From Coprinellus micaceus (Eukaryota > Basidiomycota > Agaricomycetes > Agaricales > Psathyrellaceae): a stretch of DNA of 64,000 nucleotides. The notes under the pieces are model-generated. The model saw only the letters and a program-made list of their open reading frames with translations. It ran no database searches and was not told the origin of the DNA. The translations under genes and the position numbers were made by a program. The stretch is from assembly GCA_951394405.1 (NCBI GenBank), contig OX596343.1, forward strand, positions 1,674,001 to 1,738,000. Direction: 5' to 3'. Below, in pieces: positions 33,744 to 45,015 of this stretch; within the stretch, counting starts at the first letter, position 1; the number at the start of each line of letters is the position of its first letter.

Positions 33744-36700
33744 TTAATTGGTATCTTCGGTGCGCTTCCTCTTCACTCCGGCTATAGTACTTGAAGGCAC
33801 AAGGGGCTTTCTTGATTCGGTAATGGTGGATGACGCTGATCTCGCACCATTCGGGGCCCCCATCGCTTGCATCGCAGGGCCCTCCATCAAGAATACCTGC
33901 CTGCCTTTCAATGCACTCAGCATATCCCCATACACTTCAGGCCCCATCACCTCCTTCAACTTCTCTTCCCCGAATCCAAAGCTTTCCACGTACACAAGCG
34001 CTTTTGCTTGAGTCGTACCCCACTCCATCCTCGCCAATATCTCTGGCAGCTTCGCAACAACAAGTGTGTATGGGCGCGTGTTCACAATTGTCGTTGTCGC
34101 CTCAACGTCGTCGATCCCCGCCCTGGATATCTCCCGTTCTATATGCGTGCGTAATTTCCTGACGTCGGAGACCTGGAAGGGCTTCCTGTCGGTGCCATTC
34201 ACAAAGTCGTGCAGTTCTTTACAATTGGGGCATTCACCACATCCCACTGCTATGGGCCCCGTGGGGGCATCGGAAGGCAGTATCTTGGGGGTCTTGGGTC
34301 CGAGAACTCGGGCGAGATAGACCGATATGGCGATTCGGAAGAATGCCGTGAAGGCGTTGGGCATAGCGGCGAACTTTCCCTCCTCCTTCAGGAGCTGCGT
34401 CACTCGCTTCATGAGAGGCTCGAAGAATGCGGGGGCCCAAGCGGAATTATTGGGATCATCTGCGAGGGCCGCAGCAGGAATTTGGAGGACAGAGCGAAGC
34501 AGAGAAACGCAGAGGTTTGACTGTCCGCTGCGAAGGCACCAACGCATGAGCCACATGACACGTTCTACCCAAACGTTGGGGTGCTGCGTGTTCGAGTTCT
34601 GAACGGGTTGAGCCTGAGGCATTGCGACATCGTTCCACTTCTTGATGGCCTCCTCCCCCACTGCGCGCATTGTCTCTCGAAGTACTATTCGGGTGGGATC
34701 CTTTGTCGAGGTGATTTCGTTGATGGACTTCTGGATGGCCTGCATAAGTTGGAGAAGCCTCCAGCACGGTGTCTCGGGAGCCATGGAATTGAATAAGGAG
34801 CGACAAAGTTGCGGTTGACCGATGTCGAGTGAGAGCTGGACAAACTCGTCAATGTTCGCTCGCGCGGCTGTGCGATCTTGAGAAAGGTTCCAATCACCAG
34901 TTTGCTGAATGGCCGCTGAGATGCAGTTGTAAATAGCCCCTCGGATCCCGCTGACCTGCTCATGTCCCTCTGCATCCAGGGCTGGATCTAGGTGAGAGAC
35001 TGTCTCATGCAAAGCTTGAGCGAGAGCAATCTGAGTGCTGTATGTAGCTCCCTCTTGTACGGCATCCACAAGGCGTAGACAGAGGTCGAAATTGGTCGGA
35101 ACAAGGAGGCATATGCCAGCAAGGGAGCTTATTCGCCGCTTTATTTCTGCTTGAGATGGCTTGGGAGAATCAGGAAACACGTTCCAGCGCGAGAAGGCGG
35201 CGAGAAGGCACTGCCGAGTTACCCTTCCGAGGGCGTGCCCCTGCTCATTCTCAGCCGAGGCCGGGGGAATGAGATGACAAGTTAACAGCACCGCAAGAGC
35301 TGAAAGGAAGGTGCAGGACCCGGAGAGGACTGTAGTGAGGAAACTGGAGATATAATTTACAAAAATAAGTGTACATCACGGTTATAGAACCCAGGCAGAG
35401 GCGTACCTTGTATCGAGAATTTTTACACCCAATTTCCGTATTGTATCCGCGATGGTCGGAAGGTCCTCGGACAATGGAGTATCATACGACTGGAGGATTA
35501 GCTTTCTTAGGTCGCCGAGCTCGGCGCTGGCGTCTCCGTCCGCAGATGCAAGGGAGTTGACAATATTGATTTTAGTGCGGAGGCTCTGAGCACCTTTGAT
35601 GAGCTGGGACATTCTATAAAGATAGAGGGTAATTAGCAAATGTTACCAGACAGGGGCAGAAACTAACACACCCTGATTGTATCAACCTCAGCCCAAAAGT
35701 AGAATACGCTGTGGCAAGCAAACCTATTGTCGCCTCAGACTGAGGGTTCGAGTGTAAGATGGCAACATTCCAGAGGTTGAGATTCTCCCATTCGAGAGCG
35801 TGGGTGACGAGCGATTGCGAAACCTCCCAACACACTTCCTCTTCGTCAGAGCCATCATTGGTGGCTATCGGGTCCTTGGACGTTGGCAACCGCCGAAGGA
35901 GAGAACACACGACCAAGTCTGTGATTTCGCTGGGCCCATGCATAGCACTCAAAGCCTCGAGCTTACGGATTACCCATCCATGGGTGTGGGCCGACAGGCT
36001 GACGGATAGTCTCTCCTCATTCCGGAATAGAATCACAACTGATCGTTGGAGTGCTATTAAGGCACCCTTAAGTCAGGGCGGCAATGACTTTGGGGAACCA
36101 GCAACTCACTCCCATTCTCCTGGGCTGCCTTCTCGCAGTCCTAAGAAAGGGAGAGTGAGTGTGCATCAGGAGCGGGTGGATAGATGAGACGCACCATAAG
36201 ATTATGGCCCCTTCCGACAGCGTACTGATCGTTGCAGTACATGCACCTGTACTTTGGCACAACGTTCAGTTCATCAACAAAAATATCGTCTTCGAACCAG
36301 CCGTCGTTGGAGGTATCGAGGTCAACGACCCCAGCGATCCTGTGGCCATAGCTCCGCCTGTAAAAGTAATGCTTGAAGGAAGGAGGACCCCTCGTAACAC
36401 TCCCGAGGCAAACGGCGTAGCCCACACTACCTGCCGCACGGACGACATGACGAACAATATTCGCGTCGATGCCTCGCATTGCTTCCAGCCCTTTCCCAAG
36501 GTCGGTCGTGCTATAGCAATTTGCGAGTGTGAACGCAACCATCGGTATTTTCGGTAGGTACCATGTCATCTTTCCTTCCCTCCACCCCCGGAGGCATTCT
36601 ACGAGCAGGGCCTGGCCCCCATAGTTTTTGCGGCGCCCTGAATGAGATATATCTGGGGAAGGGTAGGTCAGGCTGTACGAGAGTACCAACGGGGAACCGG

Positions 36701-37460
36701 ACGTAAATTTGGTGGCGTCGAGCACGGCGTCGGCATACCATGCAATAACTGATGTGTTGTGAATAGAGCCTTTGGAAACGTCCAGGATTGTGGATCGGTG
36801 GGCGTAGCTGGAGTGAACCTCTCCTCCCTCAAATGCGGAAGGGAGGACGATGAGCATTGTGGCGAATGCCCCGTCCATTTTTGACCTCAAAGAGGTGCTA
36901 CATTGTCACTTTAGTATCAAGTTTTCGCAGGTTGCACTTGTTACTGGACTTTTGTGAGGACTTGCCTTTCGGTTACCCGGAAGCTAAAGGCTAGGGTAAG
37001 AATAAGCGACTCAATGAAGGGAATGGGGAAACTCACTGAGAGCCTGGCCTGTGGAAGACTATGGCATCCAGTTCGTACAGAGGGTCAACGAACTCAGGTG
37101 GAATTCCCAACGCTCGCGTCACTTCCCGAACTTTGCCCTTGACATAAGATTCCCAGCTAGGATTCCCAAACAGGATGCCCTGAGCTTGAGTGTGTATCCT
37201 CTTGTAGTCAATATAATCGACCCCAGCCCCACTGGGCACCTTAAACTTCGGCCAAGTCCAAGGGAGTCTGATGACCTGGACACCTTCATCGTCGACTATA
37301 CTCAGCTCCGGATCTGGGGCAGAGGAGTCTGTCGAGGAATATGCAAAGGATCGAGTCGGGAATTGCTCATAGCGACATTCCTCGAGCGCCTTGCTAAATT
37401 CTTTCTAAAAGACAAAATAAGCATTTGGGAAATACTGACCTCAAAACTTCGGGGTCGCAT
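33744..37460 (-). CDS. 2OG-dioxygenase-family protein, catalytic residues lost (pseudoenzyme)
   Basis: Exons: 37440-37460 (uncertain), 37037-37404, 36966-36983, 36195-36897, 36110-36140, 35672-36053, 35407-35613, 33744-35343; about 1109 residues, frame kept throughout. Layout matches the copy at 18367-21542, including an 18-nt microexon, here with a GC donor (GAAAG|GCAAGT). The first intron would be only 35 nt, so the 5' end is doubtful. The domain scaffold is kept (FATMLIVLPSAFEGGEVH, VIAWYADAV) but the catalytic positions are changed: the HxD tripeptide is TES, the distal His is Leu, and SGYR is SGSP. The C-terminal region carries GCGECPNCKEL, a possible zinc-binding CxxCxxC, and a basic tail GVKRKRTED. 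It is either a structural or regulatory pseudoenzyme or a gene early in decay. Confidence 0.75.
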
Positions 37461-37534
37461 TGGAGTATACCCGCTCAAGACGCTCCCGCCCCCGGCTCAG
37501 ACGAAAGGTAGGTTCAAAAATCAGGATAGCGGTG

Positions 37535-37553
37535 ATGTATGTATGTATGTATA
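37535..37553. repeat. (GTAT)n run at the retrotransposon 3' end
   Basis: Four to five tandem GTAT units. On the minus strand this is a TACA repeat at the expected 3' end of the LINE; short tandem repeats instead of poly(A) are common tails of non-LTR elements. Confidence 0.7.
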
Positions 37554-37823
37554 AGTTTCTAAGGTCGGGCGTCTCTGATGCCGAACCCCCTCATCAGCCT
37601 ATGCGAAGAACCCTGCTAACTTCCGGCTGACTCGGGACCGCGCGTGACGAGGGGCGACTGTCCCGTCCGACCAGTTCCATGCCCGATACCAGTCGCCGAG
37701 CGTCCATCCCCGGGTAGACCGCGCGGTCGGGGAAGGGTATTTGTTTGACTTGAGTTCCATTCAACGTGACCAGTTCCCTGCGTGTCCATTTCCGTAGTGT
37801 GTATTACACTTATATTACACATG

Positions 37824-40800
37824 TCACCCAGTGGGACTACCAGATCCATCGCCCTCCCAGTCAACCCACTCCTTCATCAACTGCTCTACCTCATACGCGT
37901 ACCGACCCATCACCGCCACCGAGTTCCTAACCGCCACCAACCTTCTCAGGCGTTCTGCGGTTCCAAGGCCTTGTAGTATCCACGTCACCTCGCCCCCCGA
38001 GCATCCCTTGGCGACGTCCAATGCCATCTGCCTCCGCAGTATGCACAGTTCCCCTTTCACCACGCACTCCAACCAAACATGCTCCGGCGATTCCACGGCC
38101 CCTCCACACAATCTGCATAGTCTAGCTTCCCTCGCCACCACAGTCCCTGTCCTTCTGAGCACTTCCACCATGTACCTATGTCCCGAGAGCAGTACCCTAG
38201 CCAGCGCCACTCGGTGCTTGGAGTTGCTTATCTTCAGGTAGTGGCGCTGCATCACTGCTACCGACTTGTTGAGTACTCCATTATTGTCGGGCTCGAGCCT
38301 GCCATGTAGCAGGTAAAGCTTCGGCGATGCATCCACTTGCCTCTGCAGCTCTGACCTCACTCCCTTCCTGATCACGCCAAGTAGTCTGTCCACCACGTCC
38401 GCATCTTCGATCTCACCATGTGAAGGGAAAGCACAGTTGAATGGTAGAGCTTCCACCACCTTCCTGATGTCTGTGAACCAGCCCGACAGCCCCTCGAAGT
38501 CCATCTCCACTGTCTCGCGCAATGCCTCTCGTACATAATGGCCCCGGGGACATTGCACCGCATATTGGAGGAATACCAGTGACAGCTCCAGCCGCCGGTA
38601 TTCCAGCGGTATGAGCCCCAGCTCGGTGAACAGGATCACCAGCATGCACAGCTTGCCCACGTCCAATACTGACCGCAAAAACCCCTCCTGCACCCCTGTG
38701 AGTTGTCCCAACGCTGCCCGCACCCGGTCTATCACCACTTCACACCCATGCGTCAGGTGGGGGTCCACCAGAGCCATGTACAGCCTTGTTGCTACCGGGA
38801 CCGGAAGTCTCCCTACAAGCTGTTGCACACCCCGTATCACCCTCGTTGCCCGCTTCGCCTTTTCTTCCTTGGCGCTATAGTGTTCGCGCAGGAACTTCCC
38901 TGGCGTTGAGGCCAGAACAAAGCCCAGGTACACCACTGTCTTGGCCACCCCAATTGGTACTCGCGCCTGCCCCGTTCCCACCCCAAAGTCAAACTCGCGC
39001 CTGGGCCTTGACCGTGCCACAATGAGAACGGCTGACTTGTTCGCGTTGAATAGCATGAGGTTGACCGCACACCACCTGTACATTCCATCCAGCTTCCTTT
39101 GTAGCCCCTCTGGTGTTGTTGAGAGCAGTACCACATCGTCCGCCTGTTCGAGATTCGTCACCACGGCCTGTCCCAATTTTATATCGTCACAATCCCTTGG
39201 GATATATTGAGGTAGGTCCGCCATGTAAATGGCCCAGAGGATTGGCGAACATGTGTCCCCAATCAGGATGCCGATTGTGGACTCGAAGTCATCGGACGCC
39301 GACCCCTCGTGGTGTGCACTGTAGGACATTTCGCGGTAGAGCTTGCGAAGCCAGTCGAAGATAGGGCCGCCTGCCCCATGCTTCCGTAGTTTCAGCCAGA
39401 GTGTGTCTTGATCTGTGGACGGGAAGGCATTGGACAGGTCCACGAAGGCAGCATACAGGGGTTTCCCATCTGCATCCGCCCTCTCCACCGCGCAACGCAA
39501 CACGAAGACATTGTTGTTGGTCCTGTACCCCTCTCTGAACCCATTCTGTGACGGGGGTAGTATGTTCAGGCTGTCTGCCACTTCCACCAGCCTCTCCTTC
39601 ACCATACCCGTCATCAGCTTCAGAAAGCAGCTAAGAAGCCCAATGGTTCGATAGCTCTCTGGTTTATCCTTTGGCTTCCCCTTCTTGCAGAGCCCAACAA
39701 GTTTCGTCCGCAACCACGATGTGGGAATCTCTCCCCGCTCGATGCACCGGTTCAGCAGCTCCAGGAGGCATCCGTTGTTCATCCTGCAGATGTCGCGGTA
39801 CGAAATCTCGTCCTCCCCCACCGCCGATCCCCACTTCTTCCTCAGCTTAACCTTCCCATCTTCTACTTCCTCAACCGTGAAGGGCCGGGACATCGATCCG
39901 AGTGGGGTGAGGTCATCCGACCCGTCTTGCAGTGCCAGCTCCGCTACCTGCCGTGTTGTCTCCATGCGCTGCAGGTCAAAGCTAGGTGGTGGTGGGTCCA
40001 CTGGGTTCATTCGCACCTCAAACACCTCCTTCAGTTCCTTCGCTCCAAATCCAGTCCCCGCCCGAGATTTCGGCGCCCTCAGCTTCTTGAACTCCTTGAA
40101 GAATTCGAGCGACGATTTAGCACCAAGGAGCCGTGACCTCGTTTCCAGTTGCTGCTGCTTGTCCCGTGCAAATTCCGCTGTGATAGCGCTCTTTGCCTCT
40201 TCCTCGCTCTCCACATATTGCCCCGCCTTGTCCTCTAGTCCTCTCCTCTTCCTCATCTCTCGCCGCACCTTCTCTTCCTGCACCACTGGGCCTTCCTTCC
40301 TACAACACGCACATGCACATCTCGTCTGAGCCGTAACGTGCCTGTCCATAGCCTCGTACGGAGGGGCCAGCGGTTTCCCTGATCCCTCCTTGGCCAGTGC
40401 GTCCGCCGCATCGTTGTGGGCATTCCCACTGTGCGCCTTCACCTTCCTGAAGGTGACCGGCGCTGGCCGGGCTCGCAGCATGAACACAATGTCCCTAAAG
40501 ATATCCCCATTGACCACCTTCCAACCCATACCATCCCTTCCAGGCGCCCACTCCGTCAACATGTTGATGACATATTCTGAGTCACTGTTGATGACTAGTG
40601 ACTGGTGCGTGTTGCACACCCTCAGGGTATGCAACACGGCATACACCTCCGCTCGGTTGTTCGTCTGGTTGTCCGGCACACGAATTGCCGCGTTCCTTCT
40701 GCTCCCCGGGCCAAAGTAGACTCCCGCACCTGCCACTGACCCCTCACGCCCATTCCCCAGGCACGACCCATCCACGTAAACCTGCACCTCACTGGTCTCA

Positions 40801-41847
40801 CAGAACGCCGGCCCATAGAACTCCTTCACTTCCTCCCCCTCATCTGGGATCGACTCGAGCGCCGCAATCACCAACCGATCCACCTCCGACTCATACGGGA
40901 ACACATACTCCGCTTTCTTCCTCCTCGGCTCCCTCTTCCTCACCGCCGCCGTCTCCTCCGACTTCAGGTGTAGTACCAATTCCGAATGGTCCGACCAAGT
41001 CCCTCTCCCCTCTCTGACCTCGAGCGTAACCGCATCTTCCAGAGCTCTGTCGTTCCCCACAACATAATCCACGACCGCCTCCCCGATCCCTACGTGATGG
41101 GAGGTCATTCTCCCACTCCCACTCCCAAAACGCTCCAGTCCGTTGAAGATACGATAGCCTTCCTCCTTGCACAGTCTCACCAGTGCCCGCCCCCGAACAG
41201 ACGAGGTCCCATCCTCTGATATTCGCTTCTCGGTGGGATGGGTGCTGATTGACGCTGTCCTCGCGTTCAGATCCCCGACCAGTAGAACCCGACGTGTCTC
41301 GCCCCCCAGTGCGGTGAGCACTTCCTCAACATGGTTGTATGGGCTCCTGTCATCTCAGTCACTATGGAACGACCCCCTTGAAGGCCTATTAATTTAGTGT
41401 TCCAATGGGGCCTTAAGGGGGTCGTTCCATAGTGACTGAGATGCTCCTGTCCGCAAACCCTTCCCAGCGTTCCCGCCCCCGTTCTCGACCCTCAGGTACC
41501 ACATACGCTGCCACCAGCACTATCGAACTCGACTCGAGCACCAGCACATCCGCCGACCCCAGCTCCTTCACTGCCTTCAGCCCCAGTCCCTCCCTCGCCA
41601 TGACCACGACCCCACCCCACTGTGGTTCTCCTTCCCGTCTGTATTCCCGCTCCACTGACCAAATATCGTACCCTCCAATCTTCACCATCCTTATCTGATC
41701 CTTTTCGACCCTCGTCTCCTGAAAAATATTAATCTCATACTGCTTCAATTCATCCCGAAAGTCAGAGCAAGCCGTCTTCAGCAGGAAACCACCTTTCACA
41801 TTCCAGAGTCGTATCGCTACAGTACTACTCGCGTTGTCGACATCCAT
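37824..41847 (-). pseudogene. LINE ORF2 (endonuclease, RNase H, reverse transcriptase), broken by a MITE
   Basis: The polyprotein starts at the ATG at 41847 and ends at 37824, about 1310 residues if the insertion is ignored. The endonuclease/exonuclease/phosphatase domain shows IFQETR, VGDLNART and WSDHSELVLHL. An RNase H domain follows (VYVDGSCLGNG, NNRAEVYAVL, INSDSEYVI, HNDAADALAKEG; Asp/Glu/Asp/Asp set complete). Next is the reverse transcriptase (SYRTIGLLS, YAAFVDLSNAFPSTDQD, catalytic ADD in EQADDVVLLS). The C-terminal zinc knuckle is CRLCGGAVESPEHVWLEC. A 91-bp element at 41352-41442 plus its duplicated target (100 nt in total) splits the endonuclease domain and shifts the frame, so this copy cannot make full ORF2. 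Everything else is open, so the copy is young. RNase H between endonuclease and RT is an unusual order. Confidence 0.93.
41352..41442. mobile_element. 91-bp MITE with 9-bp target-site duplication
   Basis: Perfect inverted ends of 28 bases (start ATCTCAGTCACTATGGAACG; the right end is its exact complement) around a core of about 35 bases. Both sides carry GCTCCTGTC (41343-41351 and 41443-41451), a 9-bp target duplication as made by Mutator-like transposases. The insertion lies in the endonuclease domain of LINE ORF2. Confidence 0.95.
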
Positions 41848-41891
41848 TGGCAGCTCCTGCGTATCGACGCGGGGATCTCGGCTTGCTCCTC

Positions 41892-43097
41892 TCAGTTTCC
41901 CTGCCTGACGACAGTCGCACCTGGGGTGATGGGGAGGACAGGGAACCGATAGTCATTCCATGCCCTAACCAATGCCTCCGCCGCCTCGGGGGGGTTGACC
42001 GCCGCAACCACGAAGTTCGGAGTCATCCCGTCCATACGAACTGGACCCACTGACTTGATCATCTCGCCTCCACCTGGGACGGAGAGCAGGTGATCTCTGA
42101 AGGCGTTGAACGGCAGGCGGCCCCGAAACTCCAGCGGCCCCACCCTTACGTCGACTGGTCCCCTACCCCTCTGTTGTCCTCCATGCTGGAGGAAAGACGA
42201 AGGCATAGCTGAGGCGGACGTGGGGTGATGACCTCCCTGATATCCATTCGAGGGTCCATACCCATTGGAGGAGGAGAGAGGGAACGACACCGAGGGGGGA
42301 GGGGAGGGATGGGAGGGCCGAAGCTGGTCGAAGTCGTCGTCGATCCGTTGCCTCTTCCCGAGCTGCTCATACTGGCGCTGCTGTATCTGCGACGCATCTT
42401 CCGCCTTGGCGAGCCGCGCCTGCATCTCCGCCATGAGTCCCTGCATGTACCGGGACTCCTTGACCTCCTTCTCCAGCCTATCGACTCGGTCCAGGGCCCT
42501 GGTGACAGACGTGGTGGACGACGCAAGGAGCGGGTTGAGCTGGCCGATCGTTGCCTGGAGGGCGTTGTTCTGGACCTCAAGGGCGCTGATGCGTTTCTGC
42601 TGCGCGCCTCTCTCCTCCTTGGCCATCTTCAGTGCTTCGAGCAAGCGCCTGTTGTAGTCCTCGAGGGCCGTGTCCTTCTCCTTGAGATCCACACATTTCC
42701 TGGCCAGCGCAGCTACGTCGTCGGCGAGAGACTGAGTCGGACAGGCGTGTTTGGCCCTGACCGGGGACTTCTTTGCCGCAACCGGTCCCTGCAACCCCCA
42801 CTCCCCGTCCTGCGCACCATCCTGGGACGCTGGGATAGCCTCCATATCGACCTCGAAAGCTTCAGAGCCCACAGTCACCTGCGCCTTCGCTGTCTTTTTC
42901 CCCGCCTTGGCGGGCTTGACGGCCCTGATGGCAGTCTTCTTGACTACCTTCGTCGCCTTCGGGAGTTCCTTGGGTGCAGGCGGGGTTTCCACACCGGCTT
43001 CTGGAGTCGTGACTGTGGTCGACCTGGTGAGACGGCGTTCTCCAGGCAGCTCTTCTCCCAAGGGTAGGATGAGCGCATCTAACGGGTCTTGCTCCAC
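41892..43097 (-). CDS. LINE ORF1 (gag-like, coiled-coil protein)
   Basis: 401 residues. The N-terminal third is rich in Lys/Ala/Thr (KATKVVKKTAIRAVKPAKAG), suitable for nucleic-acid binding. Residues about 125-250 form a long coiled coil (LKEKDTALEDYNRRLLEALK ... VQNNALQATIGQLN), expected to drive trimerisation. A Ser/Pro/Gly-rich linker is followed by an RRM-like C-terminal segment (VDVRVGPLEFRGRLPFNAFR ... NFVVAAVNPPEAAEALVRAW). This arrangement matches ORF1 proteins of L1/Tad-like LINEs. The ORF is intact and sits just upstream of ORF2. Confidence 0.88.
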   Translation of the reverse strand: MEQDPLDALILPLGEELPGERRLTRSTTVTTPEAGVETPPAPKELPKATKVVKKTAIRAVKPAKAGKKTAKAQVTVGSEAFEVDMEAIPASQDGAQDGEWGLQGPVAAKKSPVRAKHACPTQSLADDVAALARKCVDLKEKDTALEDYNRRLLEALKMAKEERGAQQKRISALEVQNNALQATIGQLNPLLASSTTSVTRALDRVDRLEKEVKESRYMQGLMAEMQARLAKAEDASQIQQRQYEQLGKRQRIDDDFDQLRPSHPSPPPSVSFPLSSSNGYGPSNGYQGGHHPTSASAMPSSFLQHGGQQRGRGPVDVRVGPLEFRGRLPFNAFRDHLLSVPGGGEMIKSVGPVRMDGMTPNFVVAAVNPPEAAEALVRAWNDYRFPVLPITPGATVVRQGN

Positions 43098-43560
43098 CTC
43101 GACTCCTCCGATCGGTTCAGTCAGCTACAGACGGTCGCATGAGTTCTTCGCCTGTACCCAACCAACACTCTTGACGCACCTGTGAGAGATCCGCCTCGTC
43201 CCCCTCCACATATTCCAGCCCTCCCTCAGGTTCGTCCGCCGCAGCCGCGCGGTCTGCGTTGGCCTGTGCGTTCCTCAGAATCTCGTCGAACGCCATGGGG
43301 TCCTGTGTACCCGTTTCTGCCTGGTGGGGTGGTGGTGGTACGTCGAAGGAGTCTCAGGCAAAAACTTATCGATCGTCCGCCCTCTTGTATCCCACCTCAA
43401 CCGTACTTGTGATCCGCACCCAGCTCCACCCCATCTGTTCCGCCTCCCCCACGGCGAGGAGGGCCCGTCCAACCCCCTGACCTTCTATCGACATCGACAG
43501 TTCCCTGACGCTCCGGGAATCTGCTGCGAGGCGGGCGCGCCCCACTGTCGTTGTAGTTTA

Positions 43561-43845
43561 TGAGGAAGAGGTGCCCAAGTGAGAGGGGAGCACAGCACAG
43601 CAGCGAGGTGTAAGTGGCAACCTGTCACGAACGTTCGTAACTTCGTCCCGGCCCTTCCCCATTCGCACACGAATCACGTGGCCTCCTCAGCGCACGGCCC
43701 CCCGAAAATTGCGCTGCACGATCTGCACGATGAGCTCGGGGTTGCGGGACCCTCCAGTTCAACCCAAAACCACCGAGACCAACGGGGCCATCGAGGCTGA
43801 CGACACCTGCGAGGCCAGCGAAACCAACGAGACCCACGACCCTGG
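43561..43845. other. Spacer between LINE and minisatellite
   Basis: No gene; the open frames here are extended by the neighbouring tandem repeat. Confidence 0.5.
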
Positions 43846-43963
43846 CGAAATCCACGAGACCAGCAAGATCCACGAAACCAGCAAGATCCACGAAACCAGC
43901 AAGATCCACGAAACCAGCAAGATCCACGAAACCAACACGATCCACGAAACCAACACGATCCAC
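43846..43963. repeat. 18-bp minisatellite
   Basis: About six tandem units of the type AAGATCCACGAAACCAGC with small variants. It makes repetitive frames on both strands (IHETSK on +, FVDLAG-like on -), which are not evidence for a protein. Confidence 0.92.
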
Positions 43964-45015
43964 GGTAGGCGTGTATTCGCCCGAAGTGACGAACATTATC
44001 GCCCAGGGTTCGATTCTCGAGCTGGAGTAGTTCGGACTCTTGTGCAGCCATGCCACCAAACGTACAGTGACGACTAAACGAAACCTGCCTTCACGGCGAC
44101 TGGCACCATATCGAAAAGGCAGGTCCTGAGTAAGTATGGTGAATTTACTCTTCTCCCGTTGGAAGATGTAGACGTCGACGGGTAGTCGTAGTGCGCTACA
44201 ACGTACCTTTGTTCCATGCCGCAATGTGCCCCATTGCTACCGGAATGAGCATGCACAATCCGGTTCGAACGAGACGGAGCATCTGGTGGCGGGCGCTCAT
44301 GGTATCGACACGGCTGGGGCAGGAGGAATTAACGCCCAAAAAAGAGGGCTACGACACGAGAAGAAGTGAAGTGGCTGCCAGAGCGTTATCGTAACGGACA
44401 AGAAACTGCACTGCAATCGACAATTCCAGTTGCGGTCGCTTCTACGTCGAGGGGTAGCTCGGTCGGCGTGTTCTTGTCAGTCGGTCGCGTTGCAAGCGCT
44501 GCTTGAACCGTGTATATAGTGGGATGGAGGCAGACGTGGCAATCGGGACGGTCGCGACACGTCGCATCACAACAACCAAATTCGGAAATGTCGGCAGTCA
44601 GGGCCCGGAGGAACAGAGTTTCCAAACTCTCGAGTCGGCGACCGTGCCATGGAGGTCGGGAGGTCTAAGCAACCAGGTTAGAGGTAGGGCAGCAAATTCG
44701 CGTGCCATCCCTTCGGCTGTCGCCAATTCGAAATCTTGGTCAGGATTGAAATACGAAGTCCTGAATGGCCCGGGCATGTACAGAGACTACCAAGAACCTA
44801 TAGGTCGCCACCAGACCGAGGAGGTACTCGATGTCAAAAACAGTTTGTGTTTCCTCAGGTTAGGTTAAGGTTAATGTTAAGTAGGCTAAGCGCCCGTCGA
44901 AATATGGATGTATTGGTAGCAGGTAGCATAATATATATCTCGAGCACGAGGAAGGTAAGAATTTTGGGCGCGGCCATGGCAATCGCTGAATGAAGGGAAC
45001 CGGGGCCTTCAAGCT
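43964..45015. other. Intergenic, no gene recognised
   Basis: About 1 kb without a supported gene. A short TTAGGTTAAGGTTAATGTTAAG stretch near 44860 looks vaguely telomere-like but is not a real array. Confidence 0.45.

Larger units (their letters stand above)
37535..43560 (-). mobile_element. Non-LTR retrotransposon (LINE) with ORF1 and ORF2
   Basis: Minus-strand element of about 6 kb with two ORFs 45 nt apart and a short tandem-repeat tail. The 5' boundary is not defined; 43098-43560 is probably its 5' UTR. I could not identify target-site duplications. It sits just upstream of the gene starting near 37460. Confidence 0.85.

Noticed and set aside
40622..41172. Several + and - frames across the LINE
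   Set aside because: Shadows of ORF2, which has endonuclease, RNase H and RT motifs in one frame.
43625..44224. Repetitive minus-strand protein (FVDLAG units) and its + strand counterpart (IHETSK units)
   Set aside because: Both are produced by the 18-bp minisatellite, which keeps several frames open at once.
44855..44885. Telomere-like TTAGG/TTAAGG stretch
   Set aside because: Only a few imperfect units; not a telomeric array.
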